64,000 nt of DNA from Phallus indusiatus (taxonomy: Eukaryota; Basidiomycota; Agaricomycetes; Phallales; Phallaceae). Numbering within the stretch: position 1 is the stretch's first letter; each line of letters begins with the position of its first letter. The stretch is taken from assembly GCA_027605045.1 (NCBI GenBank), contig JAQFWX010000024.1:62001-126000 (forward strand), in the 5' to 3' direction. The position numbers were made by a program, and so were the translations under genes. This document shows, piece after piece, positions 24,232 to 35,099 of the stretch. The notes below the pieces were generated by a model. It was not told the DNA's origin and did not search any database. It saw only the letters and a list, made by a program, of their open reading frames with translations.

Positions 24232-26341
24232 ATGTCTCTCTCACTTCTTGATGCTGCCATTATTTCGATAAGCTTGTTCTTATCTGTGTTCCTATATTAT
24301 CATACCACGGTACGCGTGCCCAAAGGTCTGCAAGTTTCCTTATGTCATATGGCCACTTTATCGACTCTGTTTATGCCCATAGGCCTTCGGTTACCACCAG
24401 GACCTCCAGGGCACTTTATATGGGGAAATTTCCGCGATTTTTCATCTGGAGCTTTGGAATACAAAATGTATGAAAAATGGGCCAAAAAATACGGTACTCG
24501 ACTTCTACTTTTCCCTGTTGACAACTTGTCCATTTCTACTCAGGGGATTTGGTATATCTGAACAATTTGGGGCAGTCAATCCTACTAATTAATTCAGTGG
24601 ACATGGAACGAGAATTATTTAGCAAGAGAGGCGCAATATACTCGGATAGAGTTAAAACGATGATGATCCATGAATTGTGAATTTCCCTTCGAAGTAAATC
24701 GTCGAATCCTAAATCTGATACAGGTCGATCGTTGGTAAAACGACTACCATAACAATGGAGTATGGCGAGCGGTGGACTCGGCACCGAGCAATATTCCATG
24801 ATATATTGTCGAAGAAAAAACTTGTTTCATATAACGCAATCGTGGAAGGAAACGCTAGGTAGGTACCAGGGTTTCTTTCGTTTAGCTCTCGATGACCAAG
24901 TCTAATCGCGTCGAATAAGGTCACTCGCAAAGCGTCTCATTGCTGAGCCAGTAAATGACCTGAGACTCATCAGAGTTATTATCGGAGAGTTTATTATGCG
25001 GGTGAGGATAATGTGTGAATATTAACAGCATTATTAACCAACTTACAGTTTACATACGGTATTGACGTCTTACCTGAAGACGATCCTTATGTGAACCTTG
25101 CAGAGCGGTTTACACATCAGTTCACTCACATATTATTTCCTGGAACGTTTAAGATCGACCTCATTCCTATATGTAAGGTATTTTAAATTGAATGATCACC
25201 GATACATATATCGATGACCGTATGCAATAGTAAAATATCTCCCATCGTGGTTTCCGGGTTTAAAGTTTCCCAAGGTGACCCGGGAATTTAATGAAAGCTT
25301 CCAGGACATGCTAAATATTCCATATGAGTATTCCAAAAAAGCTTTTGTAAATTATTATCACCTTTATTGTCGTCTTTTGCTCAATAAACGACAGAAAAAA
25401 GGACATTACCAACCTTCGTTTGTGTCTGATTGCTTGGAAGATCTTGCCAGCAACCCTAACCTGCCGGACGACGCCGACTCGGAGGACATAATTCGGGAAG
25501 TAGCGGTAACCATTTATCTGGCCGGAATTGATACAGTATGCTTTTTAACACCTTTATTTAAAAAATTCATTTTCTGAGGTAAACTATCTAGGCTAACACC
25601 CAGATCCGCCTGTTTTTCCTAGCAATGGCACTCTATCCAGATGTGCAGAAGAAAGCCCAAGAAGAGCTGGATAAAGTGATCGGAAGGGATAACCTGCCTT
25701 CCATTTCGGACCTTCCTAATCTGCCTTATCTCAACGCACTTTGTGACGAGACTCTGAGATGGCATACAATAGTTCCACTGGGAGTGCCACGTCAGTTGAA
25801 ACAGGATGACATAGTAAATGGATATTTCATACCTAAAGGGACTATCTGCTTCGGAAATGCTTGGTATTATTTTAGTTATTCCTCATTAGTGGTACTTATG
25901 AAAACAACAGGTTTCTTCTGCGCTCAGAAAAAGAGTACGGACCTGATACTCACAAATTCCGACCAGAGAGATATTTAGATGGAATTGCTAAATCGAAACC
26001 AGATGTGGCGTTCGGGTCCGCAAGACGGTATGCTCTGCAATTCATCTTACTACTCACCGCTCACAATTTCATTTCCTTTTGAGGAAATGCGCTGGAAAAG
26101 AATTGGCGAAACATCTCGTAAACATCACACTTGCTACTGTGTTGCATGTCGCGCATATCACCGAGCTCAAAGATGAGCCATTGTGCAACATCATAGACAA
26201 TGATGAATTTACACCAGGGATTATTGCGTAAGTAAATGATATATTATACGAAGAGTGCCTCTCGTCACCTTCTCCAGACGTCCGCGCGACTTCAGCTGTC
26301 GAATTGTTGGGCGACCGGATGCTCAGAAATTGTTGATTTGA
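24232..26341 (+). CDS. cytochrome P450 with atypical heme loop, array copy 5
   Basis: Twelve exons, about 510 aa. The anchor exon starts MSLSLLDAAIISISLF. The hinge LPPGPPGHFIWGN, FTYGIDVLPEDDP, AGIDT, ETLRW and RPERYL are all present. The heme loop is unusual: exon 10 ends FGSARR (Ala codon at 26020-26022) and exon 11 begins KCAGKELAKH (Cys codon at 26088-26090). The invariant glycine of FxxGxRxCxG is thus alanine, the Pro after Cys is Ala, and the E of LAE is replaced. The axial cysteine remains. The junction uses a GAG acceptor at 26081-26083, and I see no other acceptor giving the canonical residues. The C-terminal third is more diverged than the rest. It may be a diverging enzyme with altered chemistry or the start of decay. 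Confidence 0.8.
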
Positions 26342-27185
26342 TATATTTCCTTGAGCCGCACTGTCACGTATATATGTTACTATGAGGGTCAAATTTCATT
26401 TGAGATGTCATTCCATCATGGTTTATTACGACACGCCGAAAGGGCAATTCCTGCACATCGCTCATTCACCGTAAACTACCGCGACCCCTATTTTTATAGC
26501 AACTTGTTCATAACTTTACCGAGATTCTGCTGGTTTATATTCACACAACTTCTTCCCAGTTTGCCGTGGAGCACCTGAGAGCTTAACCTTATTTGTGGGA
26601 GAGTTTCCTATCAGGTTTCTAGTTCCACCATAAGTTTAAAATACAATTGGAAGATGACTAAATTCTCATCTTCTCATTTGCGTGCAGATAAATGACATCA
26701 TTAGAAGTTTGCGATGGGCGGAGCCTGACCAGTGCACATCGGACGTACACTGATTAATACGATCGTCCGTCTTAATGAAGGATTTATATGCCTCATGATA
26801 GCTACTAGCAAAAAATGGACAGTGCCAAATCGAAGGGTAGACAGGGTGACCGATGGGCGGCCTGCAGTTATATCTAAACATTATAATTAGATATACATAT
26901 GAAAGAATCTACCAATCGGCAAACATATATCCAAGCGTACTCACCCATAGCACCACATGACATTTATAATATCGACGAGTATCGGATGCCCTCTGATGCC
27001 CTGTGCGTGCGGCTCCAACAAAGAAGTAAAATGCAGATGACAATTTGAAACGATTAAGTCAGAAGCGTGTCACGCAGCTTCCAAAACCTTGCTGATCACT
27101 AAGGGCATATTAACTTCCCACAATTTACCTGCTCCGCAACAGTATCAAACAGGAGCACTCACAATAACTGTTTTGTCCTACTACG
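26342..27185. other. intergenic region, 5' flank of P450-6
   Basis: No gene is supported. The part around 26755-26880 is related to the upstream flank of P450-4. Small open frames on both strands lack family features. Confidence 0.45.
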
Positions 27186-29313
27186 ATGTCCGTGTCATTT
27201 CCCGACATAGCCGTCGCTTCTTTGGCTCTCTCTCTGTCTGCTCTCTTGTATTATACGACGGTACGCGTGCCGAGAGGTTTGTGGAGATTCCTTTCGCGCA
27301 TAACCCATTGTGTTTCAATCATGTACATAGGTCTTCAACTGCCACCAGGCCCTCCAGGACATCCTATATGGGGCAACCTAAGAGATTTTCCATCTGGGAC
27401 TCTTGAGTATACAGTGTACGAGAAATGGGCTAAGAAATACGGTGCTTGAATACTGCTCTTTCCCACTCTTCATTTATCAATCGTTCGTATATAGGCGACC
27501 TGGTCTATTTGAATGTTTTGGGCCAATCGATTCTTGTTATTAACTCAACGGATATGGAACGAGAATTATTCGGTAGAAGAGGTGCAGTCTACTCGGACAG
27601 ACCCGAAAACACCATGCTGCATGAGCTGTATGTTTTCCATTCTCAGTAAAACGCCGGCTAGTGGGCAAATGCCTCTCAATTTTAGGACGGATATTGGTAA
27701 AAGCTCTCTCGTAACAATGAATTATGGCGAACAATGGACTCGACGCCGGACGATAATGAACAATGCATTGTCATTGAAGAACCTTGTTTCTTATCACCCG
27801 ACCTTAGAGGAAAACGCTAGGTTCGTTCTATACTTTATTATCCTCATCGTCTTTGATGGTTCACCGGCTGAAGGTCGTTCGTGGGGCATCTCATTTCCGA
27901 ACCTGTAAACAATCTAGAACATGTTAGACACTTGGTCGGGGGAGTTATTATGCAGGTACGAACCATCATCTCCCTCCTCAAATAACACCGTCTTTAAAGG
28001 ACTTGTAGCTTACCTACGGTATCGATGTCCTCCCCACAAATGATCCCTATTTAGGATTTGCCGAACGTTTTATGTCTTATTTTACTCAAGCTTTGGTTCC
28101 TGGTGCATATATGGTTGATAGCATTCCATTAAGTATGCAACTATAGATTCGTTTATCCCTAATGTCAATGCGATATGAATAGTGAAATATCTCCCATCAT
28201 GGTTCCCCGGCTTACACTTTCCGAAAGCGGCCAAGGAATTAAACGAAAGTTTCCGAGAGATGATTAGTAGGCCATATGAATACGCAAAAAAATCTTTTGT
28301 GAGTATATCACTGTGAGGCTAGGTTATATTATCGTTCAAGAAGCCATAGTCGCAAGGAAACTATAAACCCTCACTTGTCTCGAAGTGCTTGGAAAACCTC
28401 GCCAATAATCCCAATCCCTCCGATGATGCCGAAAAGGTGATCCGTGAAGCCGCGGTGAACACTTATTTTGCTGGGATTGACACAGTAGACATCTTTTATT
28501 CTATTTTGGTTTTACACTAACGCCGATAATAGCTGGAAAGTCAAATCCGTGTATTCTTCCTAGCAATGGCACTTTATCCAGATGTGCAAAAAAAAGCCCA
28601 ACAAGAGCTGGATCAAGTGGTTGGTAGAGAGAGCCTGCCTTCGTTCTCCGATATTCCGAATCTTCCTTACGTCAATGCACTTTGCAATGAAGCGATTCGG
28701 TGGCATCCAGCTGCTCCAATAGGTGTACCTCATCGATTGAAAAAAGCCGATGTCATAAATGGATATTTTATACCTAAAGGAACCATCTGTTTTGGTAACC
28801 CTTGGTGAATTGGCGATTGATTGGTTGTACGAAATCAAATTGAGACTGATTGAAGCTAAAACCAGGCTTCTCCTTCATTCAGAAAAGGACTTTGGACCTG
28901 ATACTCACAGGTTTAGACCCGAGAGGTTTCTGGATGTCGATGGAAGTGCGAAGCTGAAACCAGACTCGGCGTTTGGCTCAGGAAGACGGTATGGTCAACC
29001 ATACTTATCGAATCACCATTCAAAAAGAATGACCTTCTTCTCATTTTTAGGATATGCCCTGGAAAAGCGCTGGCGGAAACCTCTCTTAGCATTGTGATTG
29101 CGACCGTGTTGCATGTTGTGAATATCTCCGCGCTCGAGGACGAACCGTTGGCTGGCATTGACGAAAATAATGAGTTTGCCCCAGGAATTGTTGCGTGAGT
29201 AAACGCTTCATTATCATAAAATGTGAAGATCTCATCTCTTCTTATTGAGACGCCCTCGAGATTTTAAATGTCGAATTGATGCGCGACCCGATGCTCAGAA
29301 ACTGCTGAATTGA
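27186..29313 (+). CDS. cytochrome P450 monooxygenase, array copy 6
   Basis: Twelve exons, about 510 aa, stop at 29311. The anchor exon encodes MSVSFPDIAVASLALSLSA. Motifs are LQLPPGPPGHPIWGN, LTYGIDVLPTNDP, AGIDT, EAIRW, RPERFL and heme loop FGSGRRICPG, ending DAQKLLN. It is the sister of P450-4; the last intron has a GAG acceptor in place of the CAG of that copy. All core motifs are intact. It is the last P450 of the array. Confidence 0.85.
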
Positions 29314-30698
29314 TTCGAGATAAATTGATTATAGTCGATCATTCTGTAAAATCCGTTGTATTTGTGAGTCAGAGAGACAGAAACATAGTAGGAAAACCTC
29401 AAGATTTCGTTCCGACAGCAGAAGTTATCGAGACCTTGGGTGTTCCGCGTATATATATGAACTACCTCCGAGTCTGAGCAACTCATTTCAAGTTGGCTTG
29501 CTAGCGGAATAAGTGGAAGAGCTAAGCTTGAATTAGGTGTATCATTTGGAACGAGTTGTATCGGCATGAGTCCCCTGTCTAAATGACACGACGCAAACAC
29601 GACGTTCACCTGGATACAATAACCGTCGTGAAGTACAGCTACCCCAACATTTGGCTCGGCGGTCCCCGAGGTATTTGGATTTCTCAGGTACCTCTCTTCA
29701 AGTGCAACGAACGCGACGGACAACAGCTCAGCGCGATTTGAAAGATTCCGGTTAATGCCCAAGGTTCCTGTAACATCCTGTTTATGAGACGTCAAAACTA
29801 TTGTCAGTCTTATTGGTTTACTTCTCTTTTTAATATGCTTTAGGTCCATCGTGAACTGTTAGGGGCATTTTCGATATAACGAAAAAGCTATCTTAAATAG
29901 ACAAAATTTTCGTCCCATACAAGCCACAGGAGCAAACACGGACTTCCACGGTGTTGGATATATTTCAGGAACAGACATGAGCATTATTGGTATTACATGC
30001 TTGGAATGGGGAGGAACTCGTCCAGCACAGGAGGATTCCTACGAATAAGACCTTGTTTGCTGACATGTCTACGCACAGCGAAGTATGCAAGAGGAGAATC
30101 ATACTGAGGACTCCGATTATGACTGATGATTTAAGTTAGAAGAAATAACTTAGATTTATATATATCAATAGCCTCGTATTCGTTTATGTATATACTTGCC
30201 CATCATGGATTTTTCAAAGCCTTTGATTGCACGAACAAAGGGGAGCAGCAAATGTTGTGACGCTCAGAGATCATCCTGCAATCTTGAGAAAACAGAAACA
30301 AGTCGTGCGACTTGGTGCAGAGGAGCGACGCGTCAGAGACTACAGCGGACTAGTAACGCCGGTCATTCCCGGGCGCCTTGGCTGATGTTCTTCTATTTAC
30401 TTTCACTCTCAAAACACTTTCAAACGATCGCCGTCTTGAGTTTTCCAGGCTGATCAACGAAAAAAGTATAAACGTGGTGGAAGATTACATGGACTGCTCA
30501 AATCGCCTTTGAAACAGACGTATCGTCCGAGTCGCTCATCGTGGACCACGGACACCAAGCAAAATCAAGGACTGAAACCCTGCTGGCTTCTTTCAATGTC
30601 CATACTCAAGTTTTATATATAAAGTAAAGCTGCTAGCTGACATTACAGTCAGTTCAAGCTTCTTTCATCACCCATTAACTGCCCATCGTTGAATAACC
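29314..30698. other. intergenic region with possible gene remnant
   Basis: The first 500 bp contain the 3' flank shared with P450-4. An 85-codon plus-strand frame at 30196-30453 starts MDFSKPLIARTKG. Shifting one base gives a protein-like stretch (GAANVVTLRDHPAIL ... RVRDYSGLVTPVIPG) to a stop near 30383. This looks like a frameshifted or spliced fragment, but I cannot name it. Confidence 0.3.
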
Positions 30699-31447
30699 AT
30701 GTTTCTGGTATGGCTACAAGTTCGACTAACTGTACACAAAGGAAATGTGCTGATGCGTTTTTATTTCAAAAATAGTCTCGAGAAGAACGTCCTAAGAATC
30801 GAACATACGAACCCTCCCTTGCTTTGCTACAGTCATCCCAAGTTCTTACTGGTATGAATAGAGACCGGACGACGCCCGAAGTCGAACCTCTTCCCGTATT
30901 ATCTTCGAAGATGAAAGCCGTTTACAATCCAGACTCAAAAAATGATTCTAATAAGCTCATGGATAGTGCGACCTTTAAAAGCAGGAAAAATATTAATTCC
31001 AGTGGCAGAGGTAAAAGAGTAAGCAATGCATCCATCTTTCTGTTTTTCTGAAGGCATCCTAACATTCATTCTAGTTTTCTTCGGCTCCTGTAACCCGTAC
31101 AACGAAACTCCACGAGAGTAATATAAACCCTTACCTCTACTACCCCGATGGCGAATATGAAGAAGAAAAGGGCATGCAAGCTTTGTTTGATTATATCGAA
31201 CAGACATTTGAAGTCACGCCAGATTCCGACGAATATTTCGTGATTTATCTTCCATTATATATTGCTTTATGTATTCTAAGTCTGTTGTTACAAAGTTTCA
31301 CCTGAAGATTCAGCTGGACGAAAGTCTGAGCAACTTCAGTGATTTTGAGTATCTTATGCATGTATGTATCATTGGGTTAATCACAAATATCACGCATCAT
31401 TTCGTATTATCGTCTAGCGGGAACCCGCGACTCGAGTTCACCGCTGA
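30699..31447 (+). CDS. unrecognised spliced gene, 170 aa
   Basis: Five exons join in phase: 30699-30707, 30776-31018, 31075-31239, 31296-31361 and 31418-31447. Three of its four introns are exactly 56 bp, which supports the model. The N-terminal half is polar and Ser/Lys/Asp-rich (SREERPKNRTYEPSLALLQ and RKNINSSGRGKR). The second half is compact and acidic: PYLYYPDGEYEEEKGMQALF, then YIEQTFEVTPDSDEYF and LKIQLDESLSNFSDF. If the last intron is kept, the frame instead runs to 31496 through a DUF6535-derived tail. No family is recognised, and the 9-nt first exon is the weakest part. Confidence 0.5.
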
Positions 31448-31496
31448 TCCTAGCTCTGAATCGGACAAGGATCACAATGTTGAAGAGCATGCCTAG
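31418..31496 (+). pseudogene. DUF6535-gene C-terminal fragment
   Basis: The frame reading PRLEFTADPSSESDKDHNVEE matches TQLEVTADQSAPEN...SDKDHNTEERAQ in the intact gene at 48860-48950 in both order and content. Only about 80 bp are present, with no other part of the DUF6535 gene nearby. It overlaps the last exon or retained intron of the preceding gene. Confidence 0.65.
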
Positions 31497-31810
31497 GTGC
31501 CTAATATAAATCAGGTATTTTTGTTTTTCATCTCAGTTCGTCTGCTAAATCATTCACAACGTAAAAGCTTTCATACTATAGCATGTTGGATCAAGAATAT
31601 TGTCAAATCTGTTTGACCGAAGACGACGTTCAGTAAAGAAGGTCGTAGTAATTGAGAATGAGTACCAATGTAGCATTGAAATTGCTATGCAAAAAGCAAA
31701 ATGGTTTCGTCCACGGCATGGGTAGTGTACGTGAGGCTCGACTTATGGTCATACTGATGAGAAGTATAGTGGTTGCACTGGGCTACATTTGTCTGTAATA
31801 GCGACAAAGG

Positions 31811-32701
31811 TTACTCAGAAGGGACATATGTCGGAGGAGATTCTGATTGCAATTTGAATCCCAAAAACGATCCTGGTCGCGAAACGATTTTTCTCCAAAG
31901 GCTATCATGTGCATATGCTTCCTCCGGAAACTCACACCATTCACAGTTTCGCAATTCTCCGCGTCTTGCCTTCTCAAAATAGAAGTATTTGAATGAATTC
32001 CCCCCTTTCCCTTTGACTAAATAAAATAACAAAGTATTAGCAATGAAAAAAAAAATCCCATAAGTAAAAGATGACTTACGCAAAGACTCGAAACCACTCG
32101 TATCATTTAAAGAATCTATTACATTCCGAACAGAGACATTGGCTTCCTATCGACAAGAGTTATAACTGAAAGGATACAAGTTCGGTGTGTATAGTAACTG
32201 ACCTGAAAAGATCTTGGACGGTCAATCCAGATTTCTCGACTAACTCTGTCCTTGTCGGAGTGAGTCCAGCGAGTTTCATTCGGTCCAAACTCCTTCCCAA
32301 ACGTCAAAAACACCGACCCAACGAGAAATGGTGTTTCAGCAGGACATAGTCCAACCTCGGCTCCGGGCCGGACTAGCTGCAGCCAATGTTCCGGTTGTAC
32401 GTCTGCCCAAACGAAGCATCCTTCCGCATTCTTCAAACGATAACGAAGGACGCTGTTAGTTGTGTTTATGTGAGGTCGTAATGAGACGAAGGCTTTAATT
32501 GTTTCTTGAAGGACCATCTATTTCAAAGGTTATTAAAATCAACAAGTTTTAGTGAATCCTGCGTTCAAAACTTACATCGTACGTGTCATGATAGGGTATT
32601 ATCGCATATCTGTCCACATCTCGCTCAGACAAAGCAGGTAACACGATCGCCAATGTTTGCACTGGTAGCGGTTCGACCTTCTGGCCGCGTGTGGTGGACA
32701 T
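31811..32701 (-). CDS. unrecognised spliced gene, 237 aa
   Basis: Four exons join in phase: 32701-32576, 32517-32203, 32146-32080 and 32016-31811. The protein starts MSTTRGQKVEPLPVQTLAIV and contains RYAIIPYHDTYD, then a well-structured middle (FVSLRPHINTTNSVLRYRL; CFVWADVQPEHWLQLVRPG; FLTFGKEFGPNET), and a basic C-terminal part with FKYFYFEKARRGELRNCEWC. It has no signal peptide or membrane segment and looks like an intracellular globular protein. I do not recognise the family. Codon content and the consistent splice phases support a real gene. Confidence 0.65.
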
Positions 32702-34747
32702 GTGAATGAATTCCGGGTCATTCTGGTTGCAGAAATTTAAAGAATGGAGATACAGAGGACTAGTTGAGACGAATGAAAGACGCTGCGCCTTGCACGTGTG
32801 GCGAATCTGGGACAGATTGTGCCTTGGCTGTGCACTTGTAAGTGGCTAGTAGATAGTGCCACGCCATCCTTTACTTTGAACGTTCTTGAAGCGGGTTGGT
32901 AAAAGATACAAGAATGACGCTGATGAGCCAGACAAATTTACATACCATATCGTTCTGTACAGGATTGCAGTCGATGCAGTTAGGATGAAAAAAATGTGAC
33001 ATGTGACATAGAGGACCTGTTTGTTGTCCGTTTGCGACGTGCGTTTTCAGATCGGTGGACCGACAAGGTTTGATTTTGTGGCGAATAGCAGTTCGCCGTT
33101 CCTCTTCGCCAACAGAATTCAATTCGTCTTCTTCTTGTGTTGCAAGCTGTGAAGGTTCAGAGGCTCAAGTTGGTCCCAGAATATTTCCGTCTATTAAACT
33201 TTCACCAACAAAACCATGTCCTACCCTGACCCATCTGACCGTATCCTCCCAATCTCCCTCATGAGCTCGAGTATCTATCTATACCCTGTGTCAAACTCCA
33301 GACCGCTCCGACGTCCTTCCAAATCAAGTCATGCTGATACACGTGTTATCGCAATGCTCCACCCAACAAAGAACTCCAGTTTTCTGTGGTGGAAGATTTT
33401 GCTGCAGAACTCTTTTTCTTGATCGGGGACCGTTTCTTGGATCTGAAAATCTTGGATATTAGACAGCGGTATTATCTACCACGCATCAGGAAGATGACAA
33501 GTGGCGGAGATCTGAACTCAGCCAATTCTCGTAAACGAAGCATTTACCTGACAGATTGGGTCCTTGTTAAGAATCTAAATCAAGTGATCCAAATACTAGA
33601 ACGGGGGTCTCAGTCGCTTGTCAGCATTTGGTTTCGTAAATCACGCTGTGAAAGGAGTACATCCGGGCCGTGGCACAAGTATGTCATTGATCAATCTCGA
33701 AATGTAGAAAAGGAAAAGGCTATTCTCGGGTAAGGAATGGAAAAGATCCTGTGCCCTGTAGCCTCCCTATAGCAGTACTATTTAAAGATAGATGTGGCCT
33801 TCCCCTCTCATGCCCTATTGTATCTGAGGCAATGCATACGTGAAAATTTGATGCCGGTGGTGCATTCTGAGAAAAGGTGGTTTGAACTCACATGCTCACA
33901 TGGCTTGAAGTTCACCGTGTCCTGGCTCCAGCAGAAAAGTCTGTGCTTAATTGGATTAGTATAGGGGTTCCGTTGAATAATACCATTAAACGCAAATTTT
34001 GGGTTTTCCGGGTGCTGAAGGAATGTTCTTTCTGTTGACCGTTGAGGGTGAGAGTAAGAATGGCGAAATAACTCTGCAATGTATTCAAATGCGGTATGTG
34101 CATATATGCGCCATATCAAGTCTAAAAATCATCGTCGCCCGAGAAAGAAGGTCTAAACTTAAAGCCGAGATATTCTCAAACCCCGACAAAATGCCGACGA
34201 GCCTAAAGCGTCCGAATTTTTCAAAGAAGTCGGTGTTCCCTGGCGTCTTGAAGGTCAACAGTGGCCGAAAAATCATGTGCCGTCACAACTGCGTACATGC
34301 TATACTAACCGAACTATTTAACGCACCGTTCCCCCCAAAAAACTACGCCAGAAAAATGGTGTAGACTCTAGAGACACTCTTATCTGACTTGCGTGACGCT
34401 TTGAGTCAGTATATTATAGTTTGTGATATGTATCAGCAGAGCCAGTACCATTGCGTTCAAGAATCAGAAGGCGGCTTTACATGATGGCAGCGGACAGTTA
34501 GATCCGTAGGTTTCAAATTTGTTTAAGTACAGAACAACCGGTGGAGCAACTTGGATTTAGATGAGCGAACAAAGATAAACATTCTCAATTCATGTTGAAC
34601 ATGCGTATACCATAAATAAATAATGAATATAAATAACAAGGTGGCCACGATGGGTTACATTACAAATGAGAATAATCAAGGCTCAGTACACTGATACCGT
34701 GGTGTAGTGAAGACCCAAAGGGAATGGTATCTTTGCACCCAGACAGT
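32702..34747. other. region with weak coding signals only
   Basis: Several open frames lie here without a convincing model. A plus-strand stretch near 33380-33730 is protein-like (VVEDFAAELFFLIGDRFLDL...YYLPRIRKMTSGGDL) and extends upstream (EYLSIPCVKLQTAPTSFQIK, about 33268-33327) except for a TGA, so it may be a decayed gene. A 121-codon frame at 33999-34364 starts MGFPGAEGMFFLLTVEGE and is unrecognised. I assign no product. Confidence 0.3.
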
Positions 34748-35028
34748 TCATTTATGAGGCGCACCGGAGATGGGGCACTGACAACAAAATTTTGTAAGAA
34801 CATCGTAGAGATAATACACAAAGGAGATGGAGACTCAGAAAAACTTACGCAAAGGCGAATGTTAAGGCCTGCTCTGGTGCATTCTTCCTCACAGGTTTCC
34901 CGAGAAGTAAGACTGTTAGGCAAATCGTTGGTTGGCAAAGCAAAAACAGTAGAGAAGGTCAAGACCATAGGAACAAGTAAGAAGACACGAGGAAACAACA
35001 TGAGGAATAGATTTGAGGAGAGAAGCAA
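34748..35028 (-). CDS. small secreted cysteine-containing protein, 69 aa
   Basis: Two exons join in phase: 35028-34849 and 34777-34748, with a 71-bp intron. Residues 1-30 form a strong signal peptide (MLLSSNLFLMLFPRVFLLVP...STVFA) with a likely cleavage after VFA. The mature peptide is only about 39 residues. It has four cysteines in a CxxxC ... CC arrangement (ETCEEECTRAGLNIRLC, then CPISGAPHK). The stop lies soon after the splice. Short secreted cysteine-containing proteins are common and mostly uncharacterised in basidiomycetes; this could be an effector-like or surface peptide, but nothing in the sequence shows its role. If the intron is retained the frame would run to 34660. Confidence 0.5.
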
Positions 35029-35099
35029 GTGAAAGCTATTGCTGAAGAACTCATTTTGACGGCCTATTTATACCAAAAGCGATGGATCAATGCTACCAC

